Origin: Rotaria sordida
Taxonomy: Eukaryota; Rotifera; Eurotatoria; Philodinida; Philodinidae
Direction: 5' to 3'
Assembly (NCBI GenBank): GCA_905250125.1
Contig: CAJNOL010000380.1
Coordinates: 62,001-126,000, forward strand
Length of the DNA: 64,000 nucleotides
Position numbers and translations under genes: made by a program. The notes below the pieces were generated by a model. It saw nothing but the letters and a program-made list of their open reading frames with translations. It made no database searches and had not been told where the DNA came from. This document shows, in pieces, positions 1 to 12,517 of the stretch (its first letter is position 1; each line of letters begins with the position of its first letter).

Positions 1-976
1 ATAGGATCCCGCGTTCGTAGAAGTCCTTGGACTTTTGACCAAAGAAGTTGGCGATATCCATTTTCACGTCGTTGTCGTCGTCGAACTTTTTCTCACGCAA
101 ATGATGAGAAAGAGAACGAAACAAATGGTAATCCGTTGGTGCCAAGTCAGGAGAATAAGGTGGATGAGGAACGGTAATCCATCCGAGCTTCAATAATTTT
201 TCGCAGGTCGACTTTGCAACATGGGGTCGGGCATTGCCATGCAAATAGTAAATTCGATCCTGCTTTCCCTTGAGTTTTTCGGCAACCCGGTCCAATTGTT
301 GACAGTAGAGATCAGCAGTGATGGTACAACCATTTGGAAGAATTTCCCAGTGAATAATCCCATTGACGCCCCACCAAACGCTCAGCATCACCTTCTTGGG
401 ATGCAGATCAGACTTAGGTGTTGCTACGCCTCTCTGACCAGCGCTAAGCCACTGGCGTCTGTGCGTGTAGTTAATATATAACACCCACTTCTCATCACCA
501 GTGATAAGATTGCGGAGCCATTGGTAGTTGCGGTGAGATGTCATTAAATCCATACAAGCATCAACCCGGTGTTGTAGCTGATGTGGTGATAACTCGTGGG
601 GTATCTAAACTCCATATTTCCATGTCTTGCCCAATTCGTTCAGATGTTTTTCCACTGCAACATAAGAGCACCCAAGCTGCTCTGCTAAGCACCATAAAGT
701 CAATCGAGGACCTTGTTCGATAAGCTGCTTTAAGAGATCCACATCCACTTCCAGTGGTCTACCGGACCGAGGTAAATCGTCGAGTTCTGAGTTACCGTTC
801 TTAAAGCGATTGAACCAATGTTGTGCCGTACGAGTAGAGAGTACATCCTCCTCCATCGTGCTGCATATGTTGTTGGCTGCTTCCGTTGCTTTGTGACCAA
901 GACGGAATTCATGAAGTAAAAGCACTCGAATCTCTCTACGAGAAAGATTCATTTTCAGTTCATGATCAGCGTCCAT
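1..976 (-). pseudogene. mariner transposase, inactivated (nonsense codon and lost catalytic Asp)
   Basis: Transposase for cut-and-paste movement at TA sites. The start is the ATG at 974-976. Residues 1-123 form the paired helix-turn-helix DNA-binding part. The frame then hits TAG at 605-607, where relatives have Trp just before a conserved PHEL motif. After that stop the frame stays open to position 1, giving the catalytic region: ITGDEKW (first Asp), then LHGNARPH where the family has HDNARPH, then YSPDLAPTDYH with the last Asp 34 residues further on, the D,D34D spacing of mariner. The second catalytic Asp is Gly here (codon GGC at 236-238). The C-terminal tail lies outside the window. With both a stop and a missing active-site residue the copy cannot encode active transposase. 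Confidence 0.9.
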
Positions 977-1109
977 ATCGATGGCTTTATTATCATTCGA
1001 AAGATATTCACTCTCCCTTTATATACCCTTAGTATGGAAACTTCTAGAACTTTCTCGAATGTTTTAGAAAATTTAAAAAAAAAACGCAAAAACTTTGTTA
1101 ACAACCTAA
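1..1109 (-). mobile_element. mariner transposon, 5' part; 3' end beyond the window
   Basis: The element is read on the minus strand and leaves the window at position 1. Its outer 5' end is the inverted terminal repeat at about 1081-1109: read on the minus strand it begins TTAGGTTG and continues with AAAGT and TTGCG blocks, as in mariner ends of the Hsmar1 type. A TA dinucleotide at 1110-1111 would be the target duplication. A TATATAAAGG stretch near 1016-1025 (minus) could be the element's TATA box, about 40 nt before the transposase start. The 3' repeat is not visible, so element length is unknown. The hAT gene starts only about 50 nt further on. Confidence 0.85.
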
Positions 1110-1164
1110 TATTTTCTTTAATACTCTGAGCAAGGACATCTTTGAATTGATAATTTCTTCATAA

Positions 1165-3800
1165 GCTCAACCTGATTGGTATAAAACTCAACAGCAACAA
1201 TTCAGTAAACATGAACAGTGTGTGCAGAATCTAATGATTTCATGCATTTATCTTTGTCAAAATGATAATCCTCTGAACAATATTGAGCCATTGTGTATTT
1301 TGCTTGAAAAACTAGGAGTAAATCTTCTACCAGCTGAAGTTTCAGGAGTAACTTATCGAAATGATACAGCTGCGTTATGTTTTCTACAACATATTGCTGC
1401 TGTTTTACATCAAGATTTAATTGAGAAGATAAAGAACAGTACTTCTCTGAGTATGTTGCCTTTAGATACCTCTGGTTAATATTAATCTTGATTTTTTTAT
1501 ATAACAGGATGGATGTTGGATGAATCAACATCCAGAACTACTGAAAAATCCTGTATCATTGATGTCCATTATGTTGAAAATTATGAGGCTAAAACAGCAT
1601 ATTATGGGGTGATAAACTTGGATGGTGATGGTAGTGCTGGTAATATTATTAAAGCCTTAACCAGCATGTGGGAAAAGGATGGTCTTCATCCAACTGACTC
1701 TTGCTGGTTAGCTACGGATAATGCAGCAACGTTTACTGGTAAGTATCATGCTACTTTATAATTGAGTCTTTTACAATGCGATGAATTGTTTTAGACATTC
1801 ACGAAGGTGTTATTGCAAAACTCAAGCGTCATTTATCTGCAGAATGGTTAGAATCAACTCCATGTGTTGCTCATTCATTCGCACTTGTTGGTGGTGAAGC
1901 ATCATATTTACAAAAGTCTATCCGTATGTAATTTTTGTATCTAAACTTCGAAATTTAAGCGTTGTTTTCAGATACTCAAAAACCAATTCGTGCTGAGTCT
2001 GTTGTTAAACTAGAAACGACACTTACTGACATTTACAATTATTTTGGAAGAAACAGTAATCGCCAGTTTAGATTGAAATCTTGGCAGGCATTTATGGAAA
2101 TGCCAGAAATAAAAATGAAAAAAATATTTGATATTAGATGGTCATCTATCAGTGGTTGTATTAAGCCAATTGTCGATAATGTTTATCCAGGTTTTTAGAT
2201 ACTGAACGATTACAAAAACCTATGATAAGAATTTGTTTCATTTAGGTTCACAAGCACTTTTAACTTGTCTTCAACAAATTATGTTGGACACCAATGCATC
2301 TAATACAGAACGTGAAAATGCTAAAAGTTTATTAAACTCGATTTTAGAAGATGAATTTTTATTTCTATTGCATATGCATCATGATCTACATGAAATAGTA
2401 CTAAGTAAGCTCCCATATTTAACAAATATGTCGACGAAAAGATCTCCAATTTTCTTGATATTTTTTTGTTTGAAAATCTCAGGTTCTATAACTAAAATTA
2501 TGCAACACGACAACCTTTCATATTTTTATTTGATGGAAACTATAGCTGAAAAAAGAAAAATGTTGAGTTGCTGGGCATCTGAATCATCATCGATTATGGG
2601 ACCAGCTTTATGTGATTACATCGAATCTACAGAATCAGGATCTTTTGATGGATTTAAAATCAAATTAGGTGATAGAAAAAAGTTTCGAAAAGATTGTCGT
2701 GAACATGTAGAACGATTGATTCAACAATTAGATAAACGTTTTAAGCCTTCTATCGTACAAGAAAGCTTATCTATATTATTTGATCCTCAACATTGTTGGA
2801 TTCCATTGATTATGGTCGATCTCAATTAAATTTTCTTCGCGGAAAATATAAAAATTTTCCGAGATTTGATTCTAATGCATTTAGACATGAGTGGGAGTCA
2901 CTTAAGTCCTGTATAAGTGACTTTATACAAAATTCCTCATCTATCAATACAGATAAATTATTTTGGAAAACTTTTGTTGCTTTAAAACAATCGACGAATA
3001 ATCATCTCCTTCGTGAATATAAAAATATACTGATTTTGCTCAATATTTATCTTACTTCATCAACAAATTCAGCTGAATGCGAACGAGGAGTATGCTGCAG
3101 TTCATATTTTCACCACTGCATGTCACATTGTTGTCTTTTTTAGTTTTCAGCTATGAATCGCATTCAGACAATCGGAAGATCTCGGTTGATGATATCAACA
3201 TTGGATACACTTATGACAGTGCGAATGCTTCTAAAGGATGATATTAGAAGGTAAGATAAAGTAATCATTTGATGTTTAATTCATGTATTAGGTATTGATT
3301 TGTAGTGCTAGATGTCAATATATTGTAACAGAAGCATTCAAATCATGGAACTCTAAAGATTGTCGACGTCGTCTTCATGAAATTCAAGTGTTGGGAGATG
3401 TCAGTGATGATTATCAACCGGTGAAGCAAGTTCGTTCAGTTGCTAAAAGACGTGCGTCTTTTATCGGATCTCAAATTAGGTGCAAGAAGTCGAAAAACTT
3501 GAAATCAAAAGCAATTAAATGTAAGACTTTAGATATGCATCTTTCTAGATATTGCGGAGTCGTTTTTTAGGTGCAAACGGGTGTAAAACAAGTATTTCTG
3601 GAGATGATCCAACACAAAAAGAAGCTATACAATGCTGCCATCAGGATGATCAATTTGAATGGATTGAATATGATGAGAACTGTTCCAGGTGGTTATGTAA
3701 TGGGTGCAGAATAAAATTGAAAATCACAACAGATTCGATTTGGTTTTCCTCAGATCATATTGATATGCACGACGATGATAATAATGATGAACCAAATTAA
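1165..3800 (+). pseudogene. hAT-family transposase, multi-exon, frameshifted
   Basis: hAT superfamily transposase related to the KIAA1586/ZNF862 type. Exons inferred from splice sites and frame: about 1165-1474, 1508-1738, 1795-1923, 1972-2190, 2246-2404, 2483-3089, 3144-3250, 3306-3520 and 3571-3800, with GT-AG introns of 33-78 nt. Motifs in order: LDEST (first catalytic Asp), LATDNAATFTG (second Asp), PCVAHSFAL (the C..H pattern), DIRWSS (the RW motif), and NSAECERG joined across an intron to FSAMNRI, the C-terminal dimerisation motif with the catalytic Glu. A Cys-rich tail (QCC...C...CNGC) closes the protein, stop at 3798-3800. The frame slips by one base at about 2775-2800, between FDPQH and SIDYGRSQL, so this copy is broken. 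The N-terminal zinc finger was not found; the 5' end may be truncated or carry an upstream exon. Terminal repeats were not located. Confidence 0.8.
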
Positions 3801-4863
3801 CTGATGATGATATTGAAATTTGAAATAGTAAATATAAGTTGCTCTTGTTTATGTGGTACTAGTTTTCTATTTTTATGTGATAAATCTTCTTTAGTGAATC
3901 AGATAGAAATAACTTTTTTTCCTTGTTCTCTTGTTGTTTATCTATATCTGATCTTTTTTTTAATTGATAAATATAAGATAAGAACATTTCTCGTCTTTTT
4001 TTTTATGTGAAACTTCAACGTTGTACATTTTGTACATTTTGCGCATAAAAACAACTTTATTTGTACACTTTGCTCATTAAAAACAGAGTGTACTGTACAC
4101 TTTATTTTAGATTTCCATTACTACGTTCTATCAATGTTAAAGATGATGATCTGTATACGTGGAGATATTTGTCTACAACATATAGTTCAGATGGTGATAC
4201 GAAGTGTGAAAAAATACCACGTTATATTAAACAAAATCGTATATTAAATTTCCGCCCCCATAAATGAACTCAAATCCATGAAAAATGAAAGAATGAAGAC
4301 TTTTATATTAAATAACACAAGAAGTGGCAAGGAAACAAAATTTGTTAGAAAGCCAAGTTTTACGGAACAGGGCATCCCCTATGCTTCTATTCTGGGTGGA
4401 TGTTATCTCGAACACATGAATCAATGAAACAACAATAAATGTTGAAGATAAATGCGCAAGAATATAATAAAAGCAAAACCAAATAAAAACAAAAATGTTA
4501 GCAACAAAATATGCTTATTATGTGAAATGACATTAATGGTAGTATATTAAATTAAGTGAATCATTTATATGTGAATCATTAACTTTAATTGAATGTATTA
4601 GTTAATTGCTTCACGAATAAGTATTAAATGGGATATTGAAACTAATCGAGGAATCATAGTTATGTCATTTAATATCAGTTATGAACGGATATTTGAAACA
4701 AATACAACATGAAATATACTTTCAGTAATTAACTATTATGATTGCAGTGAAGATATATTAAATGATGGCATCGATCCTCCTGCTACAGCATTACTATCAA
4801 ATAATTTATCTCATGTTTCTTCAGACTCATCAGGCCTCTCGACGAACAATCGATGCTCTTCAG
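3801..4863. other. no gene recognised
   Basis: AT-rich DNA following the hAT gene. A 68-codon open frame at 4061-4267 has no recognisable motif. Repeated TGTACA-containing words occur at 4020-4110. This may include the 3' flank of the hAT element, but I cannot define its terminus. Confidence 0.5.
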
Positions 4864-4968
4864 TATAAGCCTAGTTATGTAAACACCTTTGTTTTTGCGG
4901 GGGGGGGGGGGGGGGGGGGGGGGAAGGGTGAGAGCAAAACAAAGGTGTTTACATAAACTAGACTTATA
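4864..4968. repeat. short inverted-repeat element with a 25-G loop
   Basis: Two arms of about 35 nt (4864-4898 and 4934-4968) are near-perfect reverse complements, sharing the core ATGTAAACACCTTTGTTTT, and begin and end in TATAAG/CTTATA. Between them is an uninterrupted run of 25 guanines (4899-4923) and a short A/G spacer. TA at the ends fits a miniature Tc1/mariner-type element (inference). The G tract could form a quadruplex and is liable to length error in assembly. Confidence 0.75.
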
Positions 4969-5710
4969 CCTTCTAGTCATGTAATTTTGTTCTTTTTTTT
5001 TTTATGTAATTTCTTTTGTGACACCCCACTATCTACTTTGTATTCTGATATATTTTCATAATAAATAACTTTTTTTTTTAAATCAAACTAGTTAACAATG
5101 CTTATTGAACAGTTAGTTATCGATTGAGATCCATTTCAAAGAAAAAGGTTCAGTTTTTTGAACTTCAACAAGGTTTTATTTTCTATTGACTGTTTTAACT
5201 CTATTAAATAATTGAAAATGTTTGAATAACAAATCGATTTTTTAATTTCGTCATCTATTTACTGAGAATGGCAATTGAACACAAACAACTTAACAATGAT
5301 ATTCTCTATTATAATTCAGATGATTTAAATCGATAGTTAACTTCTATTGAAGAAATTTCTTTGAATAAACAAAAAGAAAAGAATCTTGTTTTTTCTTTAT
5401 AACTCACTATGATGATTTACGTTTTAACTGAAATTTATTATTGTAATCGATTATTATTGTTGCTTGTTTTATGTTTTATGAAATCATTTTCCATAATGAT
5501 TTCGATCATTGAAATTCTTTCTTCCTCTATTTTTCAAAATAAAGTCGAGCTTTTTTCTCCTAAATAATAGAACATAGAAGGATGAAACAACCTAAGATAT
5601 TTTATTGAAATTCAACATATTCATTAAAAAAAATAAATAAATAAAATCTCATATGTTTTATTAATAAACGAATTTGAAATGTAAAACGACGCTTTTCACT
5701 CGTTTCTTAT
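4969..5710. other. no gene recognised
   Basis: AT-rich non-coding DNA with homopolymer T runs. I see no open frame with recognisable content and no structured RNA. Confidence 0.5.
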
Positions 5711-7080
5711 AGAAGATTAGCGGAAGTACCCGGCGTTGTCCGGGAAAGTTCAATCTTCATATATGCAAGCCAAACTCCTATTGTGCTCGAGAACATGTAA
5801 GAAAATCTAATCAGTAGGGAGTAAACACGTATAAAATCCTATTTTTTATCCCGGTCTTGATCTTGGCTCTTGAACGTATTTTAATTCTCGATTCCGGGTA
5901 CTCTTGCTCTCGGTGGATATGAAATACTGATATTGAAAAATTGATCAGAGGTGAAGGATTCTTTTTCTTACACGTCTAAATCTAGAACAGCTTGATGAAA
6001 CTTATGAGTTCTATCGAGTTTTTATCTTGGCCCAGCATTTATAAGAGCACATACTTGTATCGATCATCCCCGATCTCAATTGGCCTCGGTCACGCTTGGT
6101 CACGTTCCCGGTTCCGGAGCTGTTTTTCGAGTGGGGAACTTACATGGACAATCGATTCTTCGACAGCGTTGCAAAAAAAAACCGTTTTGATCGAAACTAA
6201 ACGCGACGACACATCTAATTGATCTAGAATGTCGCGTTCACAATATCCATTGATCGGGAGAATAACGACGATATATCACACTTTGTACTATTGGAATCAC
6301 ACTGAATTCCGATTGGTTGCAAAGAAAGACAGAAAGATTTTTGTGGACAGACTCTTTAGCAACCTAAGGAGACAATATCTATGACGAACAAATTTTTCGT
6401 CCCATGGACTATTTATTCGAAATCCCTGCCTCACACGACTCCTAGGAAACCAATTTTCCCAAAACTCGATTTGTGTGTGCGACATGGGTCACTCAGTAAG
6501 GCCACAGGTGCTCCGACAGGGCATCGAGCTCAATATACTTCCGATTCCTAATGTCCTTCCTCCGATAATCCAATGATATTCGTTTTCCCAAAAACTCGAT
6601 TCCTATTGGTTTCGGTCAACCAATAGGATTTCGAGGCGAATGGACTCCAGATTCGAACTCACCGCCTCTAAAAGCCCCTATCTCATCGTTTTCCCGAAAG
6701 TGTAAATGTTTTTGTCCGTTTTCTTCGCAGCTGAATTCCTATTGGTTTTCGGCCAACCAATAAGATTTCGAAGTAAATGGGCCGCAGATTCGAGCTCAGC
6801 ACCCTCGAAAACCTTTAGGTACATGTCTTGTGCTTGCTCACAACGCACTGCTCAGTAGTTCTCCGACACTACCGAATGCTGCAATCTCATTGGTCAGATA
6901 CATAGGCGGACATGTTGCAGGTAAAGGGCCGATGTTTTTTCGACAAAAAGTAGCCGTTGACCTCCTCCTGGATGAGAGGATGGTCTCTGAAAAGTTTCGT
7001 TGCATTTGCTCGTACCGTGTCCAAATGTATGAAGAACAGACAGACAGACAGACGAACATTCTTCTTTATATATATAGATT
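5711..7080. mobile_element. non-autonomous dispersed element with CCAAT-palindrome modules
   Basis: GC-richer than its flanks. Near the left end is the palindrome CCCGGCGTTGTCCGGG (5729-5744). Near the right end is a (CAGA)n tract followed by an AT stretch at about 7035-7080. Inside, at about 6598-6645 and 6730-6780, are modules in which CCTATTGGTT is followed after a short spacer by its complement AACCAATAGG and then ATTTCGAGGCGAATGG-like sequence. The same modules occur in the element at 14420-15200. A CCCGG start with a CAGA tail is seen in widespread non-autonomous invertebrate repeats, possibly Helentron-like; that class is a guess. Open frames inside (for example 6830-7114) match no protein I know. 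Confidence 0.55.
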
Positions 7081-8017
7081 AGTTTGGGATAGAATTACAT
7101 TTAAATCGATTTAAATTAATAATATATTAAAATTATTATATTATTTCAATTTAGTGTTGCTTTTCTATGCATTGTTTTAAACAAAAATGAGGCTTCATTT
7201 TATTTTAATAAATAATTATCCATAATTTTATGAAAATCTAATCGATCTTTACCTAAAAATAATCGGATATAGTTTAATGTCGAATAGTTTTCCTTTAAAA
7301 TCAAGCTTATCATGTATTATTGGATATTTTCTTTGCTCTATTAAAATCTGTACTTATGTTCTTATTGAAAGTCATTTTGTTTTGATCTTTATTCAGATTA
7401 GAATACCTTTTTAAGTTGTTATCTCTCGTCAATCGTAAATCATATTCTATGGAACATTTTTCCAACGAATTATGCTAAATTGTTCTGGCGAGCTAAAATC
7501 AGGGATATACACTTATTGAAAAGGATACACTTAGCAACATATTTTGTTATGTATTTATTTTCAAGTATAATTGGTTGAACTATGGTCACATTGACTGTAG
7601 AGTACCAACATCGTTTACGTAAAACTGAATTTTTGTGCAAGTTAAATATATCAGTAAATATGTCTTGTGATTTAATACATTTCAGTGAGATTTTTTTGTT
7701 TTTTTTGGCGATTTCACTCAAATCAGATGTGGTCCCTTGTAGTGTATTCGATATTTATTTGATGATTCATACACATGTGGTTTCGTATTATTGAGATATA
7801 AATTAAGAAAATTATGATCTATGTGCTTTTTTTCTCTGTTTCTACAATTAATTCCAACATTTTTTATTCTTTTTATTTATTTAGAAAAATTAGTAGACTT
7901 GTTCTATTGTTTCTGCAATATTATCTATTTCCAATATAAGATAAAGATTTAATAAGAGACATTTACCAAATTTTTTTTTTTTTTTGAAACGCATATAGTC
8001 GATGATTATTTTGATAA
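7081..8017. other. no gene recognised
   Basis: AT-rich. Overlapping open frames on both strands at 7470-7794 have no recognisable domain and look like chance. Confidence 0.5.
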
Positions 8018-9123
8018 TTAAGGGGATCCCCTCAGAAACGATTTTCCACTTTTGATGGTCTTTTCATGCTGAAATTTTCAGAGATGACTGATCTTGGAGA
8101 GATACGCTCCTGGTAAAAATTTCAGCTCGATTGATCATACTAGACAGGATTTCCAACTGATTCATGAGACATTTTTGGGCTTCAGAAGAATTGATATAAC
8201 TGCGTCATAAGAAGAGGTAGAGAGCTCGAGCTGGTTTCAAATTAAAATACATGTCAGTACACAACTTTTATCCGAACAGAATTTTGATATTCCGTCCTAT
8301 TTATTTTTTATGAGCATTTTAGTGCGAGGGTCTCAAAATTAGCATAAAAAATGGTAGTCCAACGACAGTAAATTCCACTTTTCTCAGCCCAGGAACCAAC
8401 TTTCAAAAATCCGTTCGGACAAAAGTTTACTCTGATCAAGACCTTTAAAACAAAACAAAAAAAAAATATTGGTAATAACTCGAAAAATGAGGGAGGAGTT
8501 CCAATTTTTCTGATTGGAAATCATGTTCTGAGAAAAACCGTAAAGAAGTTTTAGAAGTGGTTTTTTTCGGTCAAATTCAAAAAACTCATATTAAAATGGC
8601 ATATTTCCAATAAATTTTCTAAAACTATTTTAAGGCACGTAAAAGATGCAGTAAAACTAACGCCATCTGACATCCGGGTTAATATCAAAATGTTCTATTC
8701 AATGATAATTGAAGTAGCAACCAGGGCTGTCGCGAATGGGGGGGAGGACGGGTGGGTCTCTCCCCCAATCTTGAGGAATTTTCGTTTTTTCCCAGCAAAG
8801 TTGCAGCACTTTATTCTTTTTTTTTGCTCACCGATTCTCAAAAAGTCGCCCGTCCTCCCCAATCTTGACGACTTCGCGACACCCCTGATGGCAACGGAGT
8901 TTTTCCAAAACTGTAAAACTTTAAAAAAATCACGAAAAATTTCTCGGAAAATATGGTAGGGAAATTAAAGTCTGATCTGACAAGTCTTTGAAAAACGGGT
9001 CATTTTCCAAAAATCTATACATATTCTGAAAGAGGAAGCTTTGCTCTATCTTCCTGTGGTAAAAACTCAATTTCGATATTGTTTGGAAAAAAATCGATTT
9101 TCTGAGGGGGGGGGGGTCCTTAA
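8018..9123. mobile_element. 1.1 kb TTAA-flanked non-autonomous DNA transposon
   Basis: Flanked by TTAA on both sides (8018-8021 and 9120-9123). The ends are inverted repeats of about 26 nt: the left begins GGGGATCCCCTCAGAAACG and the right, reversed, reads GGACC, a C run, then TCAGAAAATCGATTTT. TTAA duplication is characteristic of the piggyBac superfamily, although the ends are not the canonical CCC(T/A). No transposase is encoded. It contains a smaller nested element at 8722-8887. Confidence 0.65.
8722..8887. mobile_element. nested hAT-type MITE, 166 bp
   Basis: Ends are CAGGGCTGTCGCGAA and its near-complement TTCGCGACACCCCTG. CAGGG termini are typical of hAT elements. The flanking octamers GTAGCAAC (8714-8721) and ATGGCAAC (8888-8895) match at 6 of 8 positions, consistent with an aged 8-bp duplication. 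Sub-terminal GGGGAGGACGGG-like stretches are also inverted. The 89-codon open frame across it has no recognisable content. Confidence 0.65.
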
Positions 9124-11571
9124 CGATAGATTTATTTTATTCATAGAGAATTAAAATTTTTTTTTCACTAAGAAAAGTACCTCATTAAGATTGTATTTGA
9201 GAATAAATAATCCAGATGGTATTCTATTAGAGGTTCCATTTCAAAAAATTTATCTACAATAAGTTAATTTCTTCAAAAAGAAGAATATATTAAAAAATGA
9301 AATAGAACGTTTTATTTTAAAAAAATGCGTGAAGATTGAAAAAAAAACAAATTAAATCTTCATTTTAAACGTTTTCTGTCATTAAATGTACACCGGACAC
9401 GAAAAGAAATTTGAAAAAGCCTAAAATAAAAATATCCGTTGGCTCTTTTTAGAAAAAGTAAACAAATCTAAACGAGCTTGACGTTTTATTTAATTGTAAA
9501 CCAATATATAATATACATAAGAAATAGTTTCTCATATATAGTTATTGATATTCGAGTATTAATTCCGATATTTCAGAACATATTTTATTCCTATCTATCT
9601 CGACGATTATCATCATTGATTTGTTTTCAATAATTTAAACCTAGAAAACGTTTCAATCAATAAGTTTTTAATCGAATTTAAAAATGTATATTTATATTCC
9701 ACCATAAGAAAATAACTTATTGAGAAAATAGCAATCTAAAACAAAAACTCTAAGATTGACATTTTTTTCAATTGTTTGCATTAGTCGAGTGTTATTTCAA
9801 CTAATCATTGAAAATTTATCGAATAAATTGATTTTTTGATTAACTAACTTCCAAGTTTTGGACGAAAAAAAAGCCCACAAAGATTGGTTTGTTTTTTCTA
9901 ATTCTTTTTTCAGGGTCTATTAATAGTTGTGTTAGGTCGTCATGTAGCGGAGGAATACCGTCGGTGATGTCACTCGAATCCGATCATTATGTAAAAATAA
10001 AATAGTCAATCGATTGAATCTTTTAGAGATGAATAGTTGCGATAACATCTCTCGATAGATAAATATCCTAAACGTTTGTTCGACTGATCGAAATTCCAGT
10101 GTACTCTTCATATATTGACAATAGATAGAGATTAAGGTCAATTCTGATTAGTCAATTAATTGTTCTAGTGTTGACGCACACTAAATTCAAACAAAACTAA
10201 TATTACTTTATTTTGTTAGTGTGTATTAGCCCAAAGTAAAGATAAATTAATACTCGTAATCTTTTTTGATACAATATTTCTATTAGTTTTAATCGACTGA
10301 TATATTTATTGAAAAAAAAAAAAAGTAAATTCATAGTTTTTTTCGTTAATGTCGATTAATTTTCTATTGATAGATAATGAGTTATTCAAAGTAAGATTGA
10401 TATATCTCATATAGAGATGACATATAACAATAATTCTTTAAATAAACGAATATAAAATATTTAAGATTCGACTTTTTAAATAATTGATTATTAATAATAA
10501 TTATTGATTATTGAGGTTGATAAACATAAAATGAATGAAATATAAAAGTGGATTAATTATCTAAATCGATGAAATTGTCTCGTTGTTAGATGTTTATTGT
10601 TTTAAATCATATTGACAATTGAAATTATAGATAAAATCTTTCCTTTTTTTAAGACAAAAATCCAAAGTTTCATTTAAAAGATAATCTAGTTGCACAAAAA
10701 ATAGAAATGACAAAAGAAAAAAGATTCTATTTACTCTTCTATATAACGTATGTCGAAATAATATTAACTCTTATTAAATTCTCAATGGATATTATTTATT
10801 CTTAGTGATATATCATCATCATCTTTAAATTTAAGTCTTCATTAGAACAACAAATTTGTTTTTTGTCAGTTTGACGTGAAAATATATTCGATATATTCGT
10901 TTGTTATGGTGTTGTAGATATGCATAAAACATATCCTTAAAATAATAAATGATTAGTGTTCGATATAATAGATCTCTTTATTTAATGTCAATAGTCTTCT
11001 ATTCAACGATTAAAATTCTTCGAATCGACATATTCAACAAATATTGATTGTTGGATATGTCCAGTATCGATCGTTCTTCTTTACATTTAATTTTTTATTT
11101 ATTTTCTTGTTCTCTCATATTAGGATTTCATTCTTTCTATCATAATTTTATTAGTTTTTAAATTAGAACAGAAAGAAATTGAAGAGTATTGGCATTTTTT
11201 GAAAAGTTAAAATTGACATTATTGTCTATACTTATTTCTTTTCTCGTTTCTTTTTCTTCTAGATAGGTAATTACGCCACGACCAGTTCAATAAAATCGAT
11301 CGTCTGGCTCAATTATTGAGAGAAGGTGAAAATAGCCTATTTAAAAAACTTGTTAGGATATTACTTCATCTTACTTTTTTAAATCCGTATATTATCATAT
11401 CTGATTTAAACAGTGTTTTTATGAACAAAAAAAAAATCTAAGAAAGGTTTGAGAGATGATAGAGAATATTTAAAAAATAGTCAAATTCTAATGGTATCTA
11501 TAGTGTATTTAAAAATTGAAAATTACATTTACCACTATTTTTTTTTCTTAAAAACATTGACTATACAAGCT
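9124..11571. other. no gene recognised
   Basis: Long AT-rich stretch with many T/A runs. The only open frame of note (9932-10141, minus) has no motif. A small inverted repeat lies near 10160-10230 (GTGTTGACGCACACTAA with TTAGTGTGTATTAGCCC). Nothing else is supported. Confidence 0.5.
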
Positions 11572-11812
11572 TTAACCCTTTGGCTGTCGACATAAAAGAA
11601 GAAAGATATAATTTTGCAGAAAATTTATTCGTTTTTTTATGGAATGATTCTATAAGTGTCCTGACAAAATAATGATTTAGGAAGCATATGATGCCTAATA
11701 TTGGTTTTTACGCAAATACACCTAAGAAACATAGATTAGGAATGATTACGTCAGTTCACGCAAAGATGAGACTCCTGACGTATATATACGTCGGCGACGG
11801 TCAATGGGTTAA
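11572..11812. mobile_element. piggyBac-like MITE, 233 bp plus TTAA flanks
   Basis: Bounded by TTAA at 11572-11575 and 11809-11812. The left end reads CCCTTTGGCTGTCGAC; the right end reversed reads CCCATTGACCGTCGCCGAC, an inverted repeat with CCC termini as expected of piggyBac-type elements. No coding capacity. Confidence 0.7.
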
Positions 11813-11882
11813 TTATTTATTTTATCGATAGAAAACAAGAAGAAGACTAGACTGACATTCATCGCTCCGCGTTGGATGGGAT

Positions 11883-12517
11883 GTCGGCTGACTGCACGAG
11901 TCCGAAAAATATTCGAATACCATTGTAAACGACATCTCCTATTTTTAAATCATAGAATACCGTAGAGGAAGTCATTATGAATTTTATTCGCGTTCACGTA
12001 TCTTGACTCGGTTGACTAGTGAAAGATAATCAATCTGAATCAGCTATTCCTATATATAAGGAAACATTCAATTGTTCATCATAGTTCTTCGCATCTCATT
12101 TATATAAGTCATTCGAATATATTTTTCAACATTCGAGACTTCATGGTGAACGATTTTATCTGACAGAAGACGATAATTAAAATATATATACATTTGACAT
12201 CTAACCTATGAATGGTGACTTAAGATTGAATCATGTATCGACATATAAGCAATCTCTCAGCTGTTAATTATCATTCTCGCCTTTTTCATATCTCCCAAAT
12301 GATGCCGGATTTCGAAAAACGGAATTGAGATGTGCACTCGTCACGTTCTCAGGATCTCGCCAAGCTTTTTTTCGATTCAAAATGATCGTTGGAAGCTGAG
12401 AATGAGTGGCTGACTTGAATCATGACTCATCTATTGAGAAAAAAGAATTTACCATGGGAACTAAGCGAGTAAAAAGCAATACGTCGGCTCTATCATCACT
12501 TCGTGCAGTCAGCCGAC
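11883..12517. mobile_element. non-autonomous inverted-repeat element, about 635 bp
   Basis: A 17-nt perfect terminal inverted repeat, GTCGGCTGACTGCACGA at 11883-11899 and its complement at 12501-12517. The interior is unique and non-coding. No clear target duplication, so the superfamily is undetermined. Confidence 0.55.

Noticed and set aside
221..723. Plus-strand frames 221-481 and 538-723
   Set aside because: Antisense to the mariner transposase.
4761..4980. Open frames on both strands across the poly-G tract
   Set aside because: Poly-Gly/poly-Pro translation of the G run and mirror symmetry of the hairpin arms explain them.
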